Source of the DNA: Cellulomonas sp. Root930
GTDB taxonomy: Bacteria; Actinomycetota; Actinomycetes; Actinomycetales; Cellulomonadaceae
Direction of reading: 5' to 3'
Assembly: GCA_001429255.1 (NCBI GenBank)
Contig: LMJI01000001.1
Coordinates: 2,030,310-2,094,309 of the forward strand
DNA: 64,000 nucleotides
The notes below the pieces were generated by a model. That model saw nothing but the letters and a program-made list of their open reading frames with translations, was not told the origin of the DNA and ran no database searches. Both the position numbers and the translations under genes were made by a program. Of the stretch, positions 55,482 through 64,000 are shown in pieces; within the stretch, counting starts at the first letter, position 1; each line of letters opens with the position of its first letter.

Positions 55482-56183
55482 GTGCTGGAGGGGTGGGCCC
55501 TGGCCCTCGTAGGTTCCCCGTGGATCTTCGTCGTGCTCTACCTGTTCGCCACGATCGACGGCTTCTTCCCCCCGATCCCCAGCGAGTCCATCGTGATCGC
55601 CCTGTCGGTGGTCTCGATGGCCGAGGGCACGCCGAACCTGCCGATGATCATGCTCGTGGCGGCCGCCGGCGCGTGGACCGGTGACCAGATCGCCTACCAG
55701 ATCGGTACCAAGGTGAAGGTGCGGGAGCTGCGGTTGCTGCGCACCACCCGCGGGCGGGCGGCCGTCGACTGGGCGGAGAACGCCCTGGCCCACCGCGGCG
55801 CCGCCTTCATCATCGCCGCCCGCTACATCCCGGTGGGCCGCGTGGCCGTCAACATGACCGCGGGCGCCGTCAAGTACAGCCGCCGCCGGTTCATGGGGCT
55901 CACCGCCATCGCGGCCCTGACGTGGGGCGCCTACTCGTCGCTCATCGGCATCGGCGCGGGCGCCTGGTTGCACGACAACACGATCGCCGCGGTGGCCGTC
56001 GGGGTCGTCGGCGGCCTGGTGATCGGCCTCGTCGTCGACTGGATCCTGCGCCGGTTCACCGGGCAGCGCGCCGTCACGCCGGCGCCGACGTCGGAGCTCC
56101 GTCCGACCGTCGAGGACACCGTGCGGGAGACCGAGTCGGCCCCTCCGGTCACAGGACGCTCACGATCCGACCCCGCCGCCTAA
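55482..56183 (+). CDS. DedA-family membrane protein
   Basis: This 233-residue protein has about five hydrophobic segments. Family segments are FFPPIPSESIVIALSVV, WTGDQIAYQIG and ARYIPVGRVAVNMTAG, with the conserved Arg of RYIP. DedA proteins flip or transport undecaprenyl phosphate or other lipids. The exact substrate is unknown. The GTG follows GCAGGAGC. The 167-bp gap upstream holds a direct repeat GACCCCGGG (55332-55340, 55344-55352) and no gene. Confidence 0.9.
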   Translation: MLEGWALALVGSPWIFVVLYLFATIDGFFPPIPSESIVIALSVVSMAEGTPNLPMIMLVAAAGAWTGDQIAYQIGTKVKVRELRLLRTTRGRAAVDWAENALAHRGAAFIIAARYIPVGRVAVNMTAGAVKYSRRRFMGLTAIAALTWGAYSSLIGIGAGAWLHDNTIAAVAVGVVGGLVIGLVVDWILRRFTGQRAVTPAPTSELRPTVEDTVRETESAPPVTGRSRSDPAA

Positions 56184-56320
56184 CGATCCGGTCTCACCCG
56201 GTCATTTGCCCCATGACTGTGCTTACTCTCTGACTGTGCCGACGTCGCTGTCGGCGCTCCCGAGCCTGTCGACACCCCCGGGGGTGTCCTCAGGCATGGG
56301 CAGAGCAGGCAGGGGGCGAG

Positions 56321-56920
56321 ATGAGCAGGCGCGCGCGGTGGGCCGTCGGCCTCGTGCTGCCTGCAGCCCTGGTGGCGGGTCTGGCGTCGTCGTGCAGCGC
56401 GCCCGAGCCCGCCGCCGACTCGCCGACCGCCGTCGTCGCCCCCGCCGCGGACTGCCTGTCGGCGCGGGTGCTCGCCGACCTGGGTCTCGTGTCGGCCGGG
56501 GAGTCGGCCGAGACCGGCACGCCGCACGCCGACGCTCCTGACACAGGGCGTGTCCCCGACGACTTCCGCGCGGCGAGCGTCGTCGTGTGCTCGCCGGGCG
56601 GCACCCTGCACGACTCGTCCGGGACCTGGGTCGCCCTGACCGCGAGCTGGCGCGAGGGCGACCTCGACCCGCTCGTCGCCGCGCTGCGACGCCCGTCGGC
56701 CCCCCGGGGCGGCACGTGCAGCACGGCTGCGGTGGTCCCGCCGGCCCTGTGGCTCGTCGACGCCCTCGGTCGCGCCATCCGGCCGGTGTGGCCGACGGAC
56801 CGCTGCGGCTCCCCGGAGCCGGCGGTGGCGGACGCGCTCGACGCCCTCGAGGAGACCGACAGCGAGCAGTACCCCGTGCGGCTCATCGCGCCCGCCGACG
56901 AGGCCACGACGAGCCCCTGA
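56321..56920 (+). CDS. Secreted or lipid-anchored protein of unknown function
   Basis: This 199-residue protein has an N-terminal signal (RRARWAVGLVLPAALVAGLA, then SSC). The Cys follows an imperfect lipobox (ASSC), so lipid anchoring is uncertain. The mature part is 170 residues with five further Cys and many Ala/Asp. I recognise no domain. The ATG follows AGGGGGCGAG. Upstream is a direct repeat TGACTGTGC (56215-56223 and 56232-56240) and a short palindrome (56272-56288). It ends 1 nt before the convergent coaA stop. Confidence 0.75.
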   Translation: MSRRARWAVGLVLPAALVAGLASSCSAPEPAADSPTAVVAPAADCLSARVLADLGLVSAGESAETGTPHADAPDTGRVPDDFRAASVVVCSPGGTLHDSSGTWVALTASWREGDLDPLVAALRRPSAPRGGTCSTAAVVPPALWLVDALGRAIRPVWPTDRCGSPEPAVADALDALEETDSEQYPVRLIAPADEATTSP

Positions 56921-56921
56921 G

Positions 56922-57872
56922 CTAGAGCTTGCGGAGCCGGACCCGCTCCACCGAGTGGTCGCGCCCCTTGGTGAGCACCAGGGTCGCCCGGCTGCGGGTG
57001 GGCAGGATGTTCTGCACGAGGTTGGGCTCGTTGATGGAGTCCCAGATCCCCTCGGCGAGCTCGATGGCCTCGAGATCGCTCAGTGCCGCGTACCGGTGGA
57101 AGTACGACTCCGGCCGGGCGAACGCGGTCTGCCGGAGCGCCAGGAAGCGGTCCACGTACCAGCGCCGCACGTCGCTCGTGCGCGCGTCGACGTAGATCGA
57201 GAAGTCGAAGAAGTCGCTCACCGCGAGGTTCGAGGTGCCCTCGGCGGTGGGCCGGGCGGGCTGCAGGACGTTGAGCCCCTCCACGATGAGCACGTCGGGG
57301 CGGTTCACCACGATCTCGCGCCCCGGGAGGATGTCGTAGGTCAGGTGGTCGTACACGGGTACCCGGACCTCGGGGCGACCGGCCTTGACCTTGGAGACGA
57401 ACCGCAGGAGGGCCCGACGGTCGTACGACTCCGGGAAGCCCTTGCGGTCCATCAGCCCGCGACGCTCCAGCTCCGCGTTGGGGTAGAGGAAGCCGTCGGT
57501 GGTGATCAGCTGGACGCGCGGGGTCGCGGGCCAGCGGGCGAGGAGCTCCCGCAGCAGGCGGGCCGTGGTGGACTTGCCGACCGCCACGGAGCCGGCGACG
57601 CCGATGACGAACGGGGTCCCGCCGACGTCCTCGCGCAAGAACGTGCTCGACGCCGCGTGCAGGCCGCGGGTGGCTTCGATGTGCAGGTCGAGCAGACGGG
57701 AGATCGGCCGGTAGATCGCGTCGACCTCGGCCAGGTCGATCGGGTCGCCGAGACCGGCGAGGCGCTCCACGTCCGCGTCGGTCAGGGGCAGCGGGGTGGA
57801 CGCGGAGAGCCGCGTCCAGGCGTCGCGGTCCAGGTCGACGTAGGGCGTGGCCGGGGTCAGCGACGGTGGCAC
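56922..57872 (-). CDS. coaA: Type I pantothenate kinase
   Basis: This 316-residue protein has the P-loop [12 protein letters not shown] (about 91-102), the conserved [21 protein letters not shown] and KGFPESYD segments, and a C-terminal YASL-like [10 protein letters not shown]. It catalyses the first committed CoA step. The GTG at 57872 is preceded by CACAAT ending 7 nt upstream, consistent with a leaderless transcript. It is divergent from glmS, 74 bp away. Confidence 0.95.
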   Translation of the reverse strand: MPPSLTPATPYVDLDRDAWTRLSASTPLPLTDADVERLAGLGDPIDLAEVDAIYRPISRLLDLHIEATRGLHAASSTFLREDVGGTPFVIGVAGSVAVGKSTTARLLRELLARWPATPRVQLITTDGFLYPNAELERRGLMDRKGFPESYDRRALLRFVSKVKAGRPEVRVPVYDHLTYDILPGREIVVNRPDVLIVEGLNVLQPARPTAEGTSNLAVSDFFDFSIYVDARTSDVRRWYVDRFLALRQTAFARPESYFHRYAALSDLEAIELAEGIWDSINEPNLVQNILPTRSRATLVLTKGRDHSVERVRLRKL

Positions 57873-57946
57873 GGGGACGATTGTGCCTGAGCGCGGGGAA
57901 CGCGGCGCACCGGAGGACCCCCGAGCACCCCGGTAGACTCCCCGCC

Positions 57947-59803
57947 ATGTGTGGAATCGTCGGTTACGTCGGTAGCCAGGTAGCCAGCGATCATCCGCTG
58001 GACGTCGTGCTGGAGGGCCTGCGGAGGCTCGAGTACCGCGGGTACGACTCGGCGGGCGTCGCGCTCGTCAGTCCGGACGGGAGGCTCTCGACCGCGAAGA
58101 AGGCCGGCAAGCTGGCCAACCTCGTCGAGGAGCTCGACCTGCGTCCGCTCCCGGAGTCGACCGCCGCCATCGGGCACACCCGGTGGGCGACGCACGGCGG
58201 ACCGACCGACGTGAACGCGCACCCGCACGTGGCCGGCAAGCTCGCGGTGATCCACAACGGCATCGTGGAGAACTTCGCCTCCCTCAAGGCCGGGTTGGTG
58301 GCGGACGGCGTCGAGTTCGTCTCCGAGACCGACACCGAGGTCGCCGCGCAGCTCATCGCGCGCGCCTACGAGTCGACCGGGGACCTCACGGCAGCGATGA
58401 CCGAGGTCGCCCGTTCGCTGCACGGCACGTTCACGCTGCTGGCCGTGCACGAGGACGCCCCCGGCCTCGTGGTGGGCGCCCGGCACGACTCCCCGCTGGT
58501 CGTCGGGATCGGCCAGGGCGAGAACTTCCTGGGATCCGACGTGGCGGCGTTCATCTCGCACACGAAGGAGGCCCTGGAGCTCGGCCAGGACCAGGTGGTG
58601 ACCATCACGCCGGACACCGTCACGGTCACGGGCTTCGACGGGCTGCCCGCGGAGGCGCGTCGATACACGGTCGACTGGGACGCCGCCGCCGCCGAGAAGG
58701 GTGGCTTCGCCTCCTTCATGGACAAGGAGATCCACGACCAGCCGCACGCCGTCGCGGACACCCTGCTGGGCCGGACCGACGCCCACGGGCGCCTGGTCCT
58801 CGACGAGGTGCGGATCGACGAGTCGGTGCTCCGGTCGGTCGACAAGATCGTCGTCGTCGCGTGCGGCACCGCCGCGTACGCCGGGCACGTGGCCAAGTAC
58901 GCGATCGAGCACTGGTGCCGGATCCCCGTCGAGGTCGAGCTGGCGCACGAGTTCCGGTACCGCGACCCGGTGGTCAACGAGCGGACGCTCGTTGTCGCCG
59001 TGTCGCAGTCCGGCGAGACCATGGACACCCTCATGGCCGTCCGGCACGCGCGCGAGCAGGGCGCCAAGGTGCTCGCGCTGGTGAACACGCACGGCTCGAC
59101 CATCCCGCGCGAGGCGGACGCGGTCCTCTACACGCACGCCGGGCCGGAGATCGCGGTGGCGTCCACCAAGGCGTTCCTCGCCCAGATCACCGCCGCGTAC
59201 CTGCTGGGCCTGTACCTGGCGCAGCTGCGGGGCAACAAGTACGCCGACGAGGTCGGGGAGATCCTCATCGAGCTGCGCGCCATGCCGGACAAGATCCAGC
59301 AGGTGCTCGACCGGGCGGACCGCGTGCGCCAGACCGCGCGGTCGATGGTGGACACCAGCTCGGTCCTGTTCCTGGGCCGCCACGTCGGGTTCCCGGTGGC
59401 CATGGAGGGCGCGCTCAAGCTCAAGGAGCTCGCCTACATCCACGCCGAGGGGTTCGCCGCCGGGGAGCTCAAGCACGGCCCGATCGCGCTGATCGAGGAG
59501 GGGCAGCCGGTGTTCGTCATCGTGCCCTCGCCGCGCGGCCGCGACTCGCTGCACTCCAAGGTGGTCTCCAACATCCAGGAGATCCGCGCGCGGGGTGCGC
59601 GCACCCTCGTCATCGCGGAGGACGGCGACACGGACGTGCTGCCGTACGCGGACGAGGTGTTCTACGTGCCGCAGTCGCCCACCCTGCTCGCCCCGCTGCT
59701 CGCCGTGGTGCCGCTGCAGATCTTCGCGTGCGAGCTGGCCACCGCCAAGGGGCTCGACGTCGACCAGCCGCGCAACCTCGCGAAGTCCGTCACGGTCGAG
59801 TGA
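57947..59803 (+). CDS. glmS: Glutamine-fructose-6-phosphate aminotransferase (isomerizing)
   Basis: This is 618 residues. The N-terminal glutaminase starts at Cys2 (MCGIVGYVG), with [12 protein letters not shown] and [11 protein letters not shown]. Two C-terminal SIS domains follow ([16 protein letters not shown], then [10 protein letters not shown]; ending [15 protein letters not shown]). It makes glucosamine-6-P. The ATG has TAGACT (57934-57939) exactly 7 nt upstream, so it is probably leaderless and no glmS ribozyme is present. Confidence 0.97.
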   Translation: MCGIVGYVGSQVASDHPLDVVLEGLRRLEYRGYDSAGVALVSPDGRLSTAKKAGKLANLVEELDLRPLPESTAAIGHTRWATHGGPTDVNAHPHVAGKLAVIHNGIVENFASLKAGLVADGVEFVSETDTEVAAQLIARAYESTGDLTAAMTEVARSLHGTFTLLAVHEDAPGLVVGARHDSPLVVGIGQGENFLGSDVAAFISHTKEALELGQDQVVTITPDTVTVTGFDGLPAEARRYTVDWDAAAAEKGGFASFMDKEIHDQPHAVADTLLGRTDAHGRLVLDEVRIDESVLRSVDKIVVVACGTAAYAGHVAKYAIEHWCRIPVEVELAHEFRYRDPVVNERTLVVAVSQSGETMDTLMAVRHAREQGAKVLALVNTHGSTIPREADAVLYTHAGPEIAVASTKAFLAQITAAYLLGLYLAQLRGNKYADEVGEILIELRAMPDKIQQVLDRADRVRQTARSMVDTSSVLFLGRHVGFPVAMEGALKLKELAYIHAEGFAAGELKHGPIALIEEGQPVFVIVPSPRGRDSLHSKVVSNIQEIRARGARTLVIAEDGDTDVLPYADEVFYVPQSPTLLAPLLAVVPLQIFACELATAKGLDVDQPRNLAKSVTVE

Positions 59804-59821
59804 TCACCGCGTGAGCGCCGC

Positions 59822-60175
59822 GTGATCATCGGCGTCGGGATCGACGTCGTCGACGTCGCGCGGTTCGTCGACACCCTGCACCGGGTGCCTGCGCTGCGCG
59901 ACCGGCTGTTCACGCCCGAGGAGCGGCAGATGCCGGAGACCTCCTTGGCCGCGCGGTTCGCGGCCAAGGAGGCGATCGCCAAGGCGCTGGGCGCCCCGGC
60001 GGGGATGAGCTGGCAGGACGCGACCGTGCGCCGGACCGCCGGCGCGCAGCCGGTGGTCGAGGTGGTGGGCACGGTCGCCGCCGCGGCGGCCGCGCTCGGC
60101 GTGGACCGGTTCCACCTGTCCATCTCCCACGACGCGGGCATCGCCTCCGCCGTGGTCGTCGCCGAGCGCGACTGA
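59822..60175 (+). CDS. acpS: Holo-[acyl-carrier-protein] synthase
   Basis: This 117-residue protein begins [14 protein letters not shown] with the metal Asp in GIDVVDV, followed by [15 protein letters not shown] and HLSISHD. It transfers 4'-phosphopantetheine to ACP. The GTG at 59822 lies 18 nt after glmS. This is the usual actinobacterial glmS-acpS-nnr-alr neighbourhood. Confidence 0.96.
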   Translation: MIIGVGIDVVDVARFVDTLHRVPALRDRLFTPEERQMPETSLAARFAAKEAIAKALGAPAGMSWQDATVRRTAGAQPVVEVVGTVAAAAAALGVDRFHLSISHDAGIASAVVVAERD

Positions 60176-60179
60176 CGCG

Positions 60180-61166
60180 TCAGCGCAGCGCGGGGGCGAC
60201 CTCGTTCTCGAACAGCTCGATGCCCGAGCGGTCGTAGGCCGCCTCGGCGAAGTACGTGATCGCGTAGGTCATGCCGAGCTTCTCCAGGCCCTGCAGCTTC
60301 TCGACGATCTGCTCCGGGGTGCCCACCAGGGTGCCGTGGCGGAAGTCCTCCGCGACCTCGGCCGCCTTGGCGGGGACGGTGTTGCTCAGGTGCTCCTCGA
60401 CCCAGGCGATGCGGTCGTCGACCTCGGCCTGCGTGGACCCGATGACCACGTTGTAGTTGGCGGACCGGGTGATCTCCTCGAACGGCCGGCCGACGGCCTC
60501 GCAGTGGCCGCGCAGGATCTCGGACTTGTGCGCGAAGGCCTCCGGGGCGCCCGCGAAGTTGGTGTACTGCGCGTGCTCGGCCGCGATGCGCAGCGTCTTC
60601 TTCTCGCCGCCGCCGGCGATCCACAGGGGAGGGCCGTCCACCTGCAGGGGGAGCGGGGACAGCTGCGCGCCGTCGACCTTGTAGTGCTCGCCGTCGAGGG
60701 TGGCGGTGCCGTTGGTCCACATCTGCTTGAAGATCTGCACGCCCTCGTCGAGCATCGCGATCCGGGTGCCGGCGGACGGGAACCCGTACCCGTACGCGAG
60801 CCACTCGTGCTCGTACCAGCCGGCGCCGATGCCCATCTCCACGCGGCCGCCCGAGATGATGTCGGCCGTGGTGGCCACCTTGGCCAGGTACGCCGGGTTC
60901 CGGTACGCCATGCAGGTGCACATCTGGCCCAGCCGGACGCGGCTGGTGGTGGCGGCGAACGCGTTGATGAGGCTCCAGGCCTCGTGGGTGGCCTCGCCGT
61001 TGGGCTCGGGGACCGAGTGGAAGTGGTCGTAGACCCAGATCGAGTCGTAGGTGTCGCCCTGGTCCGCGTGGTCGGCCAGGCCGCTCATGGTCTGCCAGTG
61101 GTCGCGAGGGTCGATGCCGGTGAGGTCCTGCCGCCAGCCCTGGGGGATGAAGAGTCCGAAGCGCAT
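60180..61166 (-). CDS. LLM-class F420-dependent oxidoreductase
   Basis: This 328-residue luciferase-like TIM-barrel protein starts MRFGLFIPQGWRQDLTGI. Family segments are SIWVYDHFHSVPEP, TSRVRLGQMCTCMAYRNPAY and GGRVEMGIGAGWYEHEWLAY. It probably uses F420H2, which Cellulomonas-type actinobacteria make. The substrate is unknown. TAACGT ends 7 nt before the ATG, so it is leaderless-like. It is inserted convergently between acpS and nnr. Confidence 0.92.
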   Translation of the reverse strand: MRFGLFIPQGWRQDLTGIDPRDHWQTMSGLADHADQGDTYDSIWVYDHFHSVPEPNGEATHEAWSLINAFAATTSRVRLGQMCTCMAYRNPAYLAKVATTADIISGGRVEMGIGAGWYEHEWLAYGYGFPSAGTRIAMLDEGVQIFKQMWTNGTATLDGEHYKVDGAQLSPLPLQVDGPPLWIAGGGEKKTLRIAAEHAQYTNFAGAPEAFAHKSEILRGHCEAVGRPFEEITRSANYNVVIGSTQAEVDDRIAWVEEHLSNTVPAKAAEVAEDFRHGTLVGTPEQIVEKLQGLEKLGMTYAITYFAEAAYDRSGIELFENEVAPALR

Positions 61167-61263
61167 GCTCGGCACGTTACCTGCGCATGAGCACCGGTGC
61201 CGCGTGATCGCTCGAATCGATCCGATCGGACAGCCGCCCGCCTGACCCGCCAGGATGGGAGAC

Positions 61264-62736
61264 GTGCTGCAGACCTGGACCTCCGCGCAGGTGCGTGCCG
61301 CCGAGGAGCCCCTGCTGGCTGCCGGCGTCCCGCTGATGGAGCGGGCCGCGTTCGCCCTGCACGTCCACGTGGTCGCGGCTCTGCGGGAGCTCCGCGGCGC
61401 CGTGGCGGGCGCGCGGGTGGTGGTGCTCGTCGGTTCCGGCAACAACGGGGGCGACGCTCTGTACGCGGGGGCGCTGCTCGCCCGCCGCGGCGTCGACGTC
61501 CGGGCGGTGCTCACCGGCGCGCGCGTGCACGAGGGCGGGCTGGACGCGCTGCTCCGGGCGGGGGGACGGGTGCTGCGCGCCGAGGAGGCCGCCGCAGCGG
61601 CGTCGGCCGCCGACGTGCTGCTGGACGGCATCCTCGGCATCGGCACCGACGGGTCCGGGCTGCGCGGGGCAGCGGGCGCCCTGGTCGAGGAGATCGTGGC
61701 GCGGGGCCGTCCGTACGTCGTGGCCGTGGACGTGCCGTCGGGCCTCGGTGTGGACGACGGACGTCGCGACGGGGTGGTGCTGGACGCCGACCTCACGGTG
61801 ACGTTCGGCGTCGCCAAGCCCGGGCTCGTGCTGCCGCCGGGCGGGCGCGCCGCGGGACGGGTCGTGCTGGTCGACCTCGGCCTCGAGCCGGCCGGTGCCC
61901 CCGAGGTGGTCCGGCTCGAACCGTCCGACGTCGCCGACCTCTGGCCCGTGCCGGCGCCGGACGCGCACAAGTACACGCGCGGCGTCCTGGGCGTGGTGGC
62001 GGGCTCCCGGGCGTACCAGGGCGCCGCGGTGCTCACCACGGGTGCGGCGGTCCGTGCGGGCGTCGGGATGGTGCGGTACCTGGGCGACGCCGGGGACGCG
62101 GTCGTGGCGGCCCACCCGGAGGTCGTCGTCGGCCACGGGCGGGTGCAGGCGTGGGTGTTCGGGCCGGGGGTCTCGCCGGACGACGCCGGGCAGCGACGCC
62201 GCATCGAGTACGCGTTCGAGCACGTGCTGGAGCGCGGGGAGGCCGCGGTGGTCGACGCCGGCGCCCTGGAGCTGCTCCCGGCGCGCGTCGGCCCGCACGC
62301 GGTGCTCACGCCGCACGCGGGCGAGCTGGCGCGCGTGCTGAGCCAGCGGGGTGAGGACGTCGACCGGCGCGCCGTTGAGGCCGAGCCGCTGCGCTGGGCA
62401 CGGCGGGCCCACGAGCTCACGGGGGCCACGGTCCTGCTCAAGGGTCCGGTGACCGTCGTCGCGGGGGCGCAGGGGGCGGTCTACGCCCAGGCCGACGCCC
62501 CGGCGTGGCTGGCGACGGCGGGCGCCGGCGACGTGCTGGCGGGCCTGCTGGGCGCCCTGCTGGCGGGCCGGGTGGACGACGTGCACGACGACCCCTCGCT
62601 CGCCGCTGCGCTCGCCGCCACGGCCGCGCTGGTGCACGGTCGGGCGGCCCACCGCGCCACCCCGGGTGGCCCGGTCTCCGCGCGCGAGGTCGCGGACGCG
62701 CTGCCCGGCACGATCGCCGAGCTGCTCGACGCATGA
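61264..62736 (+). CDS. nnr: Bifunctional NAD(P)HX epimerase/dehydratase
   Basis: This 490-residue protein fuses two repair activities. The N-terminal YjeF-like epimerase (to about residue 205) has VLVGSGNNGGDALYAGALLA and VAVDVPSGL. The C-terminal ribokinase-fold dehydratase has HKYTRGVLGVVAGSRAYQGA and WLATAGAGDVLAG. It restores hydrated NAD(P)H. The GTG at 61264 (VLQTWTSAQVRAAE) fits the family start and sits 7 nt after CAGGAT. The ATG at 61255 would overlap that element. The stop overlaps the next ATG by 4 nt. Confidence 0.93.
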   Translation: MLQTWTSAQVRAAEEPLLAAGVPLMERAAFALHVHVVAALRELRGAVAGARVVVLVGSGNNGGDALYAGALLARRGVDVRAVLTGARVHEGGLDALLRAGGRVLRAEEAAAAASAADVLLDGILGIGTDGSGLRGAAGALVEEIVARGRPYVVAVDVPSGLGVDDGRRDGVVLDADLTVTFGVAKPGLVLPPGGRAAGRVVLVDLGLEPAGAPEVVRLEPSDVADLWPVPAPDAHKYTRGVLGVVAGSRAYQGAAVLTTGAAVRAGVGMVRYLGDAGDAVVAAHPEVVVGHGRVQAWVFGPGVSPDDAGQRRRIEYAFEHVLERGEAAVVDAGALELLPARVGPHAVLTPHAGELARVLSQRGEDVDRRAVEAEPLRWARRAHELTGATVLLKGPVTVVAGAQGAVYAQADAPAWLATAGAGDVLAGLLGALLAGRVDDVHDDPSLAAALAATAALVHGRAAHRATPGGPVSAREVADALPGTIAELLDA

Positions 62737-63347
62737 CCCTGACCCCCGATCTCCGCGCCCGCGTGGACGCGCTGCTGGCGAGCGGTCCGCGCCGGCTCCT
62801 CGGCATCGTCGGGGCGCCCGGCGCCGGGAAGTCGACGGTGGCCGCGGACGTGGTCGCCGCGGTCGGGCGCTCCGCGGTCGCCGTGCCGATGGACGGGTTC
62901 CACCTGGCGCAGACGGAGCTCGAGCGCATCGGCCGCGCGGACCGCAAGGGAGCGCCGGACACGTTCGACGCGGACGGCTTCGTCGCGCTGCTGACCCGCC
63001 TGCGGGACCCGGAGCGGACCGTCTACGCGCCCGAGTACCGCCGCGACCTGCGCAACCCGGTGGCGGGCGCCATCGCGGTCCCTCCCGAGGTCCAGCTCGT
63101 GGTGGTGGAGGGGAACTACCTGCTGCTCGACGACCACGGGTTCGGCCCGGTGGCGGACCTGCTCGACGAGACGTGGTTCCTGGCGCCCGACGACGGACTC
63201 CGGCTGGACCGGCTGGTGGCCCGGCACGAGACGTTCGGCAAGTCCCCGGAGGCGGCCCGCGCCTGGTCGCACGGTCCCGACGAGCGCAACGCCCGACTCG
63301 TCGCGGCGACCGCCGCGCGTGCCGACGTGATCGTCCGTCCCGCCTGA
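62733..63347 (+). CDS. P-loop nucleoside/sugar kinase (uridine-kinase-like)
   Basis: This 204-residue protein has Walker A GAPGAGKST (27-35), PMDGFHLAQTELERIGRADR near residue 52 and VVVEGNYLLLDD. This pattern matches the FrcK/uridine-kinase-like or pantothenate-kinase-like group annotated as nucleoside/nucleotide kinase. The substrate is unknown. Its ATG overlaps the nnr stop (ATGA). Confidence 0.85.
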   Translation: MTLTPDLRARVDALLASGPRRLLGIVGAPGAGKSTVAADVVAAVGRSAVAVPMDGFHLAQTELERIGRADRKGAPDTFDADGFVALLTRLRDPERTVYAPEYRRDLRNPVAGAIAVPPEVQLVVVEGNYLLLDDHGFGPVADLLDETWFLAPDDGLRLDRLVARHETFGKSPEAARAWSHGPDERNARLVAATAARADVIVRPA

Positions 63348-63370
63348 CGGACGGTGCGAGACTGGTCGCC

Positions 63371-64000
63371 GTGAGCTATCCCGCACGCGCTGTCGTCGAC
63401 CTCGCGGCCGTCCGCGCCAACGTCCGGTCACTGGCCGCCCACGCACCGACCGCCCAGGTGATGGCTGTCGTCAAGGCGGACGGCTACGGGCACGGTCTCC
63501 TGCCCACCGCGACCGCCGCCCTGGCCGGAGGCGCCACGTGGCTCGGCGCCGCGCAGGTGGACGAGGCCCTGGCCCTGCGACGCGGGGGGATCGCTGACGC
63601 GCGGGTCCTCACGTGGCTGTACGCACCCGGCGCCCCCCTGCGCGAGGCGGTCGACGCCGACATCGACGTCTCGGTCTCCGCGCCGTGGGCCCTGGCCGAG
63701 CTCGCCGCCGCCGCGCGGGCGTCGGGTCGGACCGCGCGGGCCCACCTCAAGGTCGACACCGGCCTCGGCCGGAACGGGCTGACGCCGGGCGACCTGGCCG
63801 AGCTCCTCCCCGAGGTCCTGCGCCTGCGGGCGGAGGGGGCCCTCGAGGTGGTCGGGCTGTGGAGCCACTTCGCGTTCGCCGACGAGCCCGAGCACCCGAC
63901 CGTCAAGCTCCAGGCCGAGGTGTTCGCGGAGACCCTCGAGACGGTCGAGGGGGCGGGCATCGCCCTCGAGGTGCGGCACCTGGCCAACTCGGCGGCGACG
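63371..64000 (+). CDS. alr: Alanine racemase (3' truncated by window edge)
   Basis: This is the first 210 residues of a fold-type III PLP enzyme. The cofactor Lys35 is in AVVKADGYGHG. KVDTGLGRNGL and GLWSHFAFADEP follow. The C-terminal beta domain with the catalytic Tyr lies beyond the window. It supplies D-Ala for peptidoglycan. The GTG at 63371 has GAGACT (63358-63363) 7 nt upstream. Confidence 0.95.
   Translation, partial: MSYPARAVVDLAAVRANVRSLAAHAPTAQVMAVVKADGYGHGLLPTATAALAGGATWLGAAQVDEALALRRGGIADARVLTWLYAPGAPLREAVDADIDVSVSAPWALAELAAAARASGRTARAHLKVDTGLGRNGLTPGDLAELLPEVLRLRAEGALEVVGLWSHFAFADEPEHPTVKLQAEVFAETLETVEGAGIALEVRHLANSAAT

Noticed and set aside
57873..57946. glmS ribozyme or riboswitch
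   Set aside because: The gap is only 74 bp and the likely transcript starts at the ATG, leaving no room for a ribozyme.

Overview
The window is a high-GC actinobacterial chromosome segment. It resembles a member of the Micrococcales, most likely Cellulomonas or a close relative. Reasons: very high GC with strong GC bias at third codon positions; TTG starts on rpoB and rpoC; an RpoB N-terminus typical of Actinobacteria; the order tRNA-Trp/secE/nusG/rplK/rplA; an infA-rpmJ-rpsM-rpsK-rpoA-rplQ cluster with no rpsD; and ribosomal proteins carrying actinobacterial terminal extensions. Genus assignment is inference only.

Layout. Positions 1-3237 (minus strand) hold an aminotransferase, an ABC ATPase/permease pair and the start of a membrane protein, probably a sensor kinase. 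Positions 3309-6273 hold tRNA-Trp, secE, nusG, rplK, rplA and a strong terminator. Positions 6324-13177 are an accessory island. It has a minus-strand pair (degenerate kinase-like protein; trypsin-like protease with 32 PFTE tetrapeptides) and a divergent plus-strand operon (sigma factor, small beta-fold protein, TPR-CHAT protease). Positions 13185-22421 hold the L10-type leader, rplJ, rplL, rpoB and rpoC. Positions 22503-27257 hold rpsL, rpsG, fusA and tuf. A small lipoprotein gene (27276-27641, minus) precedes the S10-spc-alpha region (27977-45560). That region is interrupted by a sortase-type surface protein gene between map and infA. Positions 45591-51961 hold mixed genes: hydrolase, polyphosphate glucokinase, truA, DUF5709-like, ABC-F, lysE/lysG. 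Positions 52187-64000 hold rplM-rpsI, glmM-def, dedA, a secreted protein, coaA, glmS-acpS, an F420-type oxidoreductase, nnr, a P-loop kinase and the start of alr.

How it works together. Most of the window is core transcription and translation machinery (RNAP subunits, EF-G, EF-Tu, IF-1, about 30 ribosomal proteins, SecE/SecY, Map, Def). It also holds the amino-sugar and cell-wall supply genes glmM, glmS and alr. Operons are tight, with many 1-4 nt stop/start overlaps. Strong GC hairpins punctuate them. Many single genes have a -10-like hexamer only 6-8 nt before the start codon, which suggests leaderless transcripts.

Most interesting part. The 6.3-13.2 kb island sits inside an otherwise conserved ribosomal neighbourhood. 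It pairs two different proteases (GDSG serine and CHAT cysteine) with a dedicated sigma factor and a low-complexity PFTE repeat tail. A long inverted repeat lies in the divergent control region. This is my candidate for an undescribed regulated proteolytic system. Its function is inferred, not shown.
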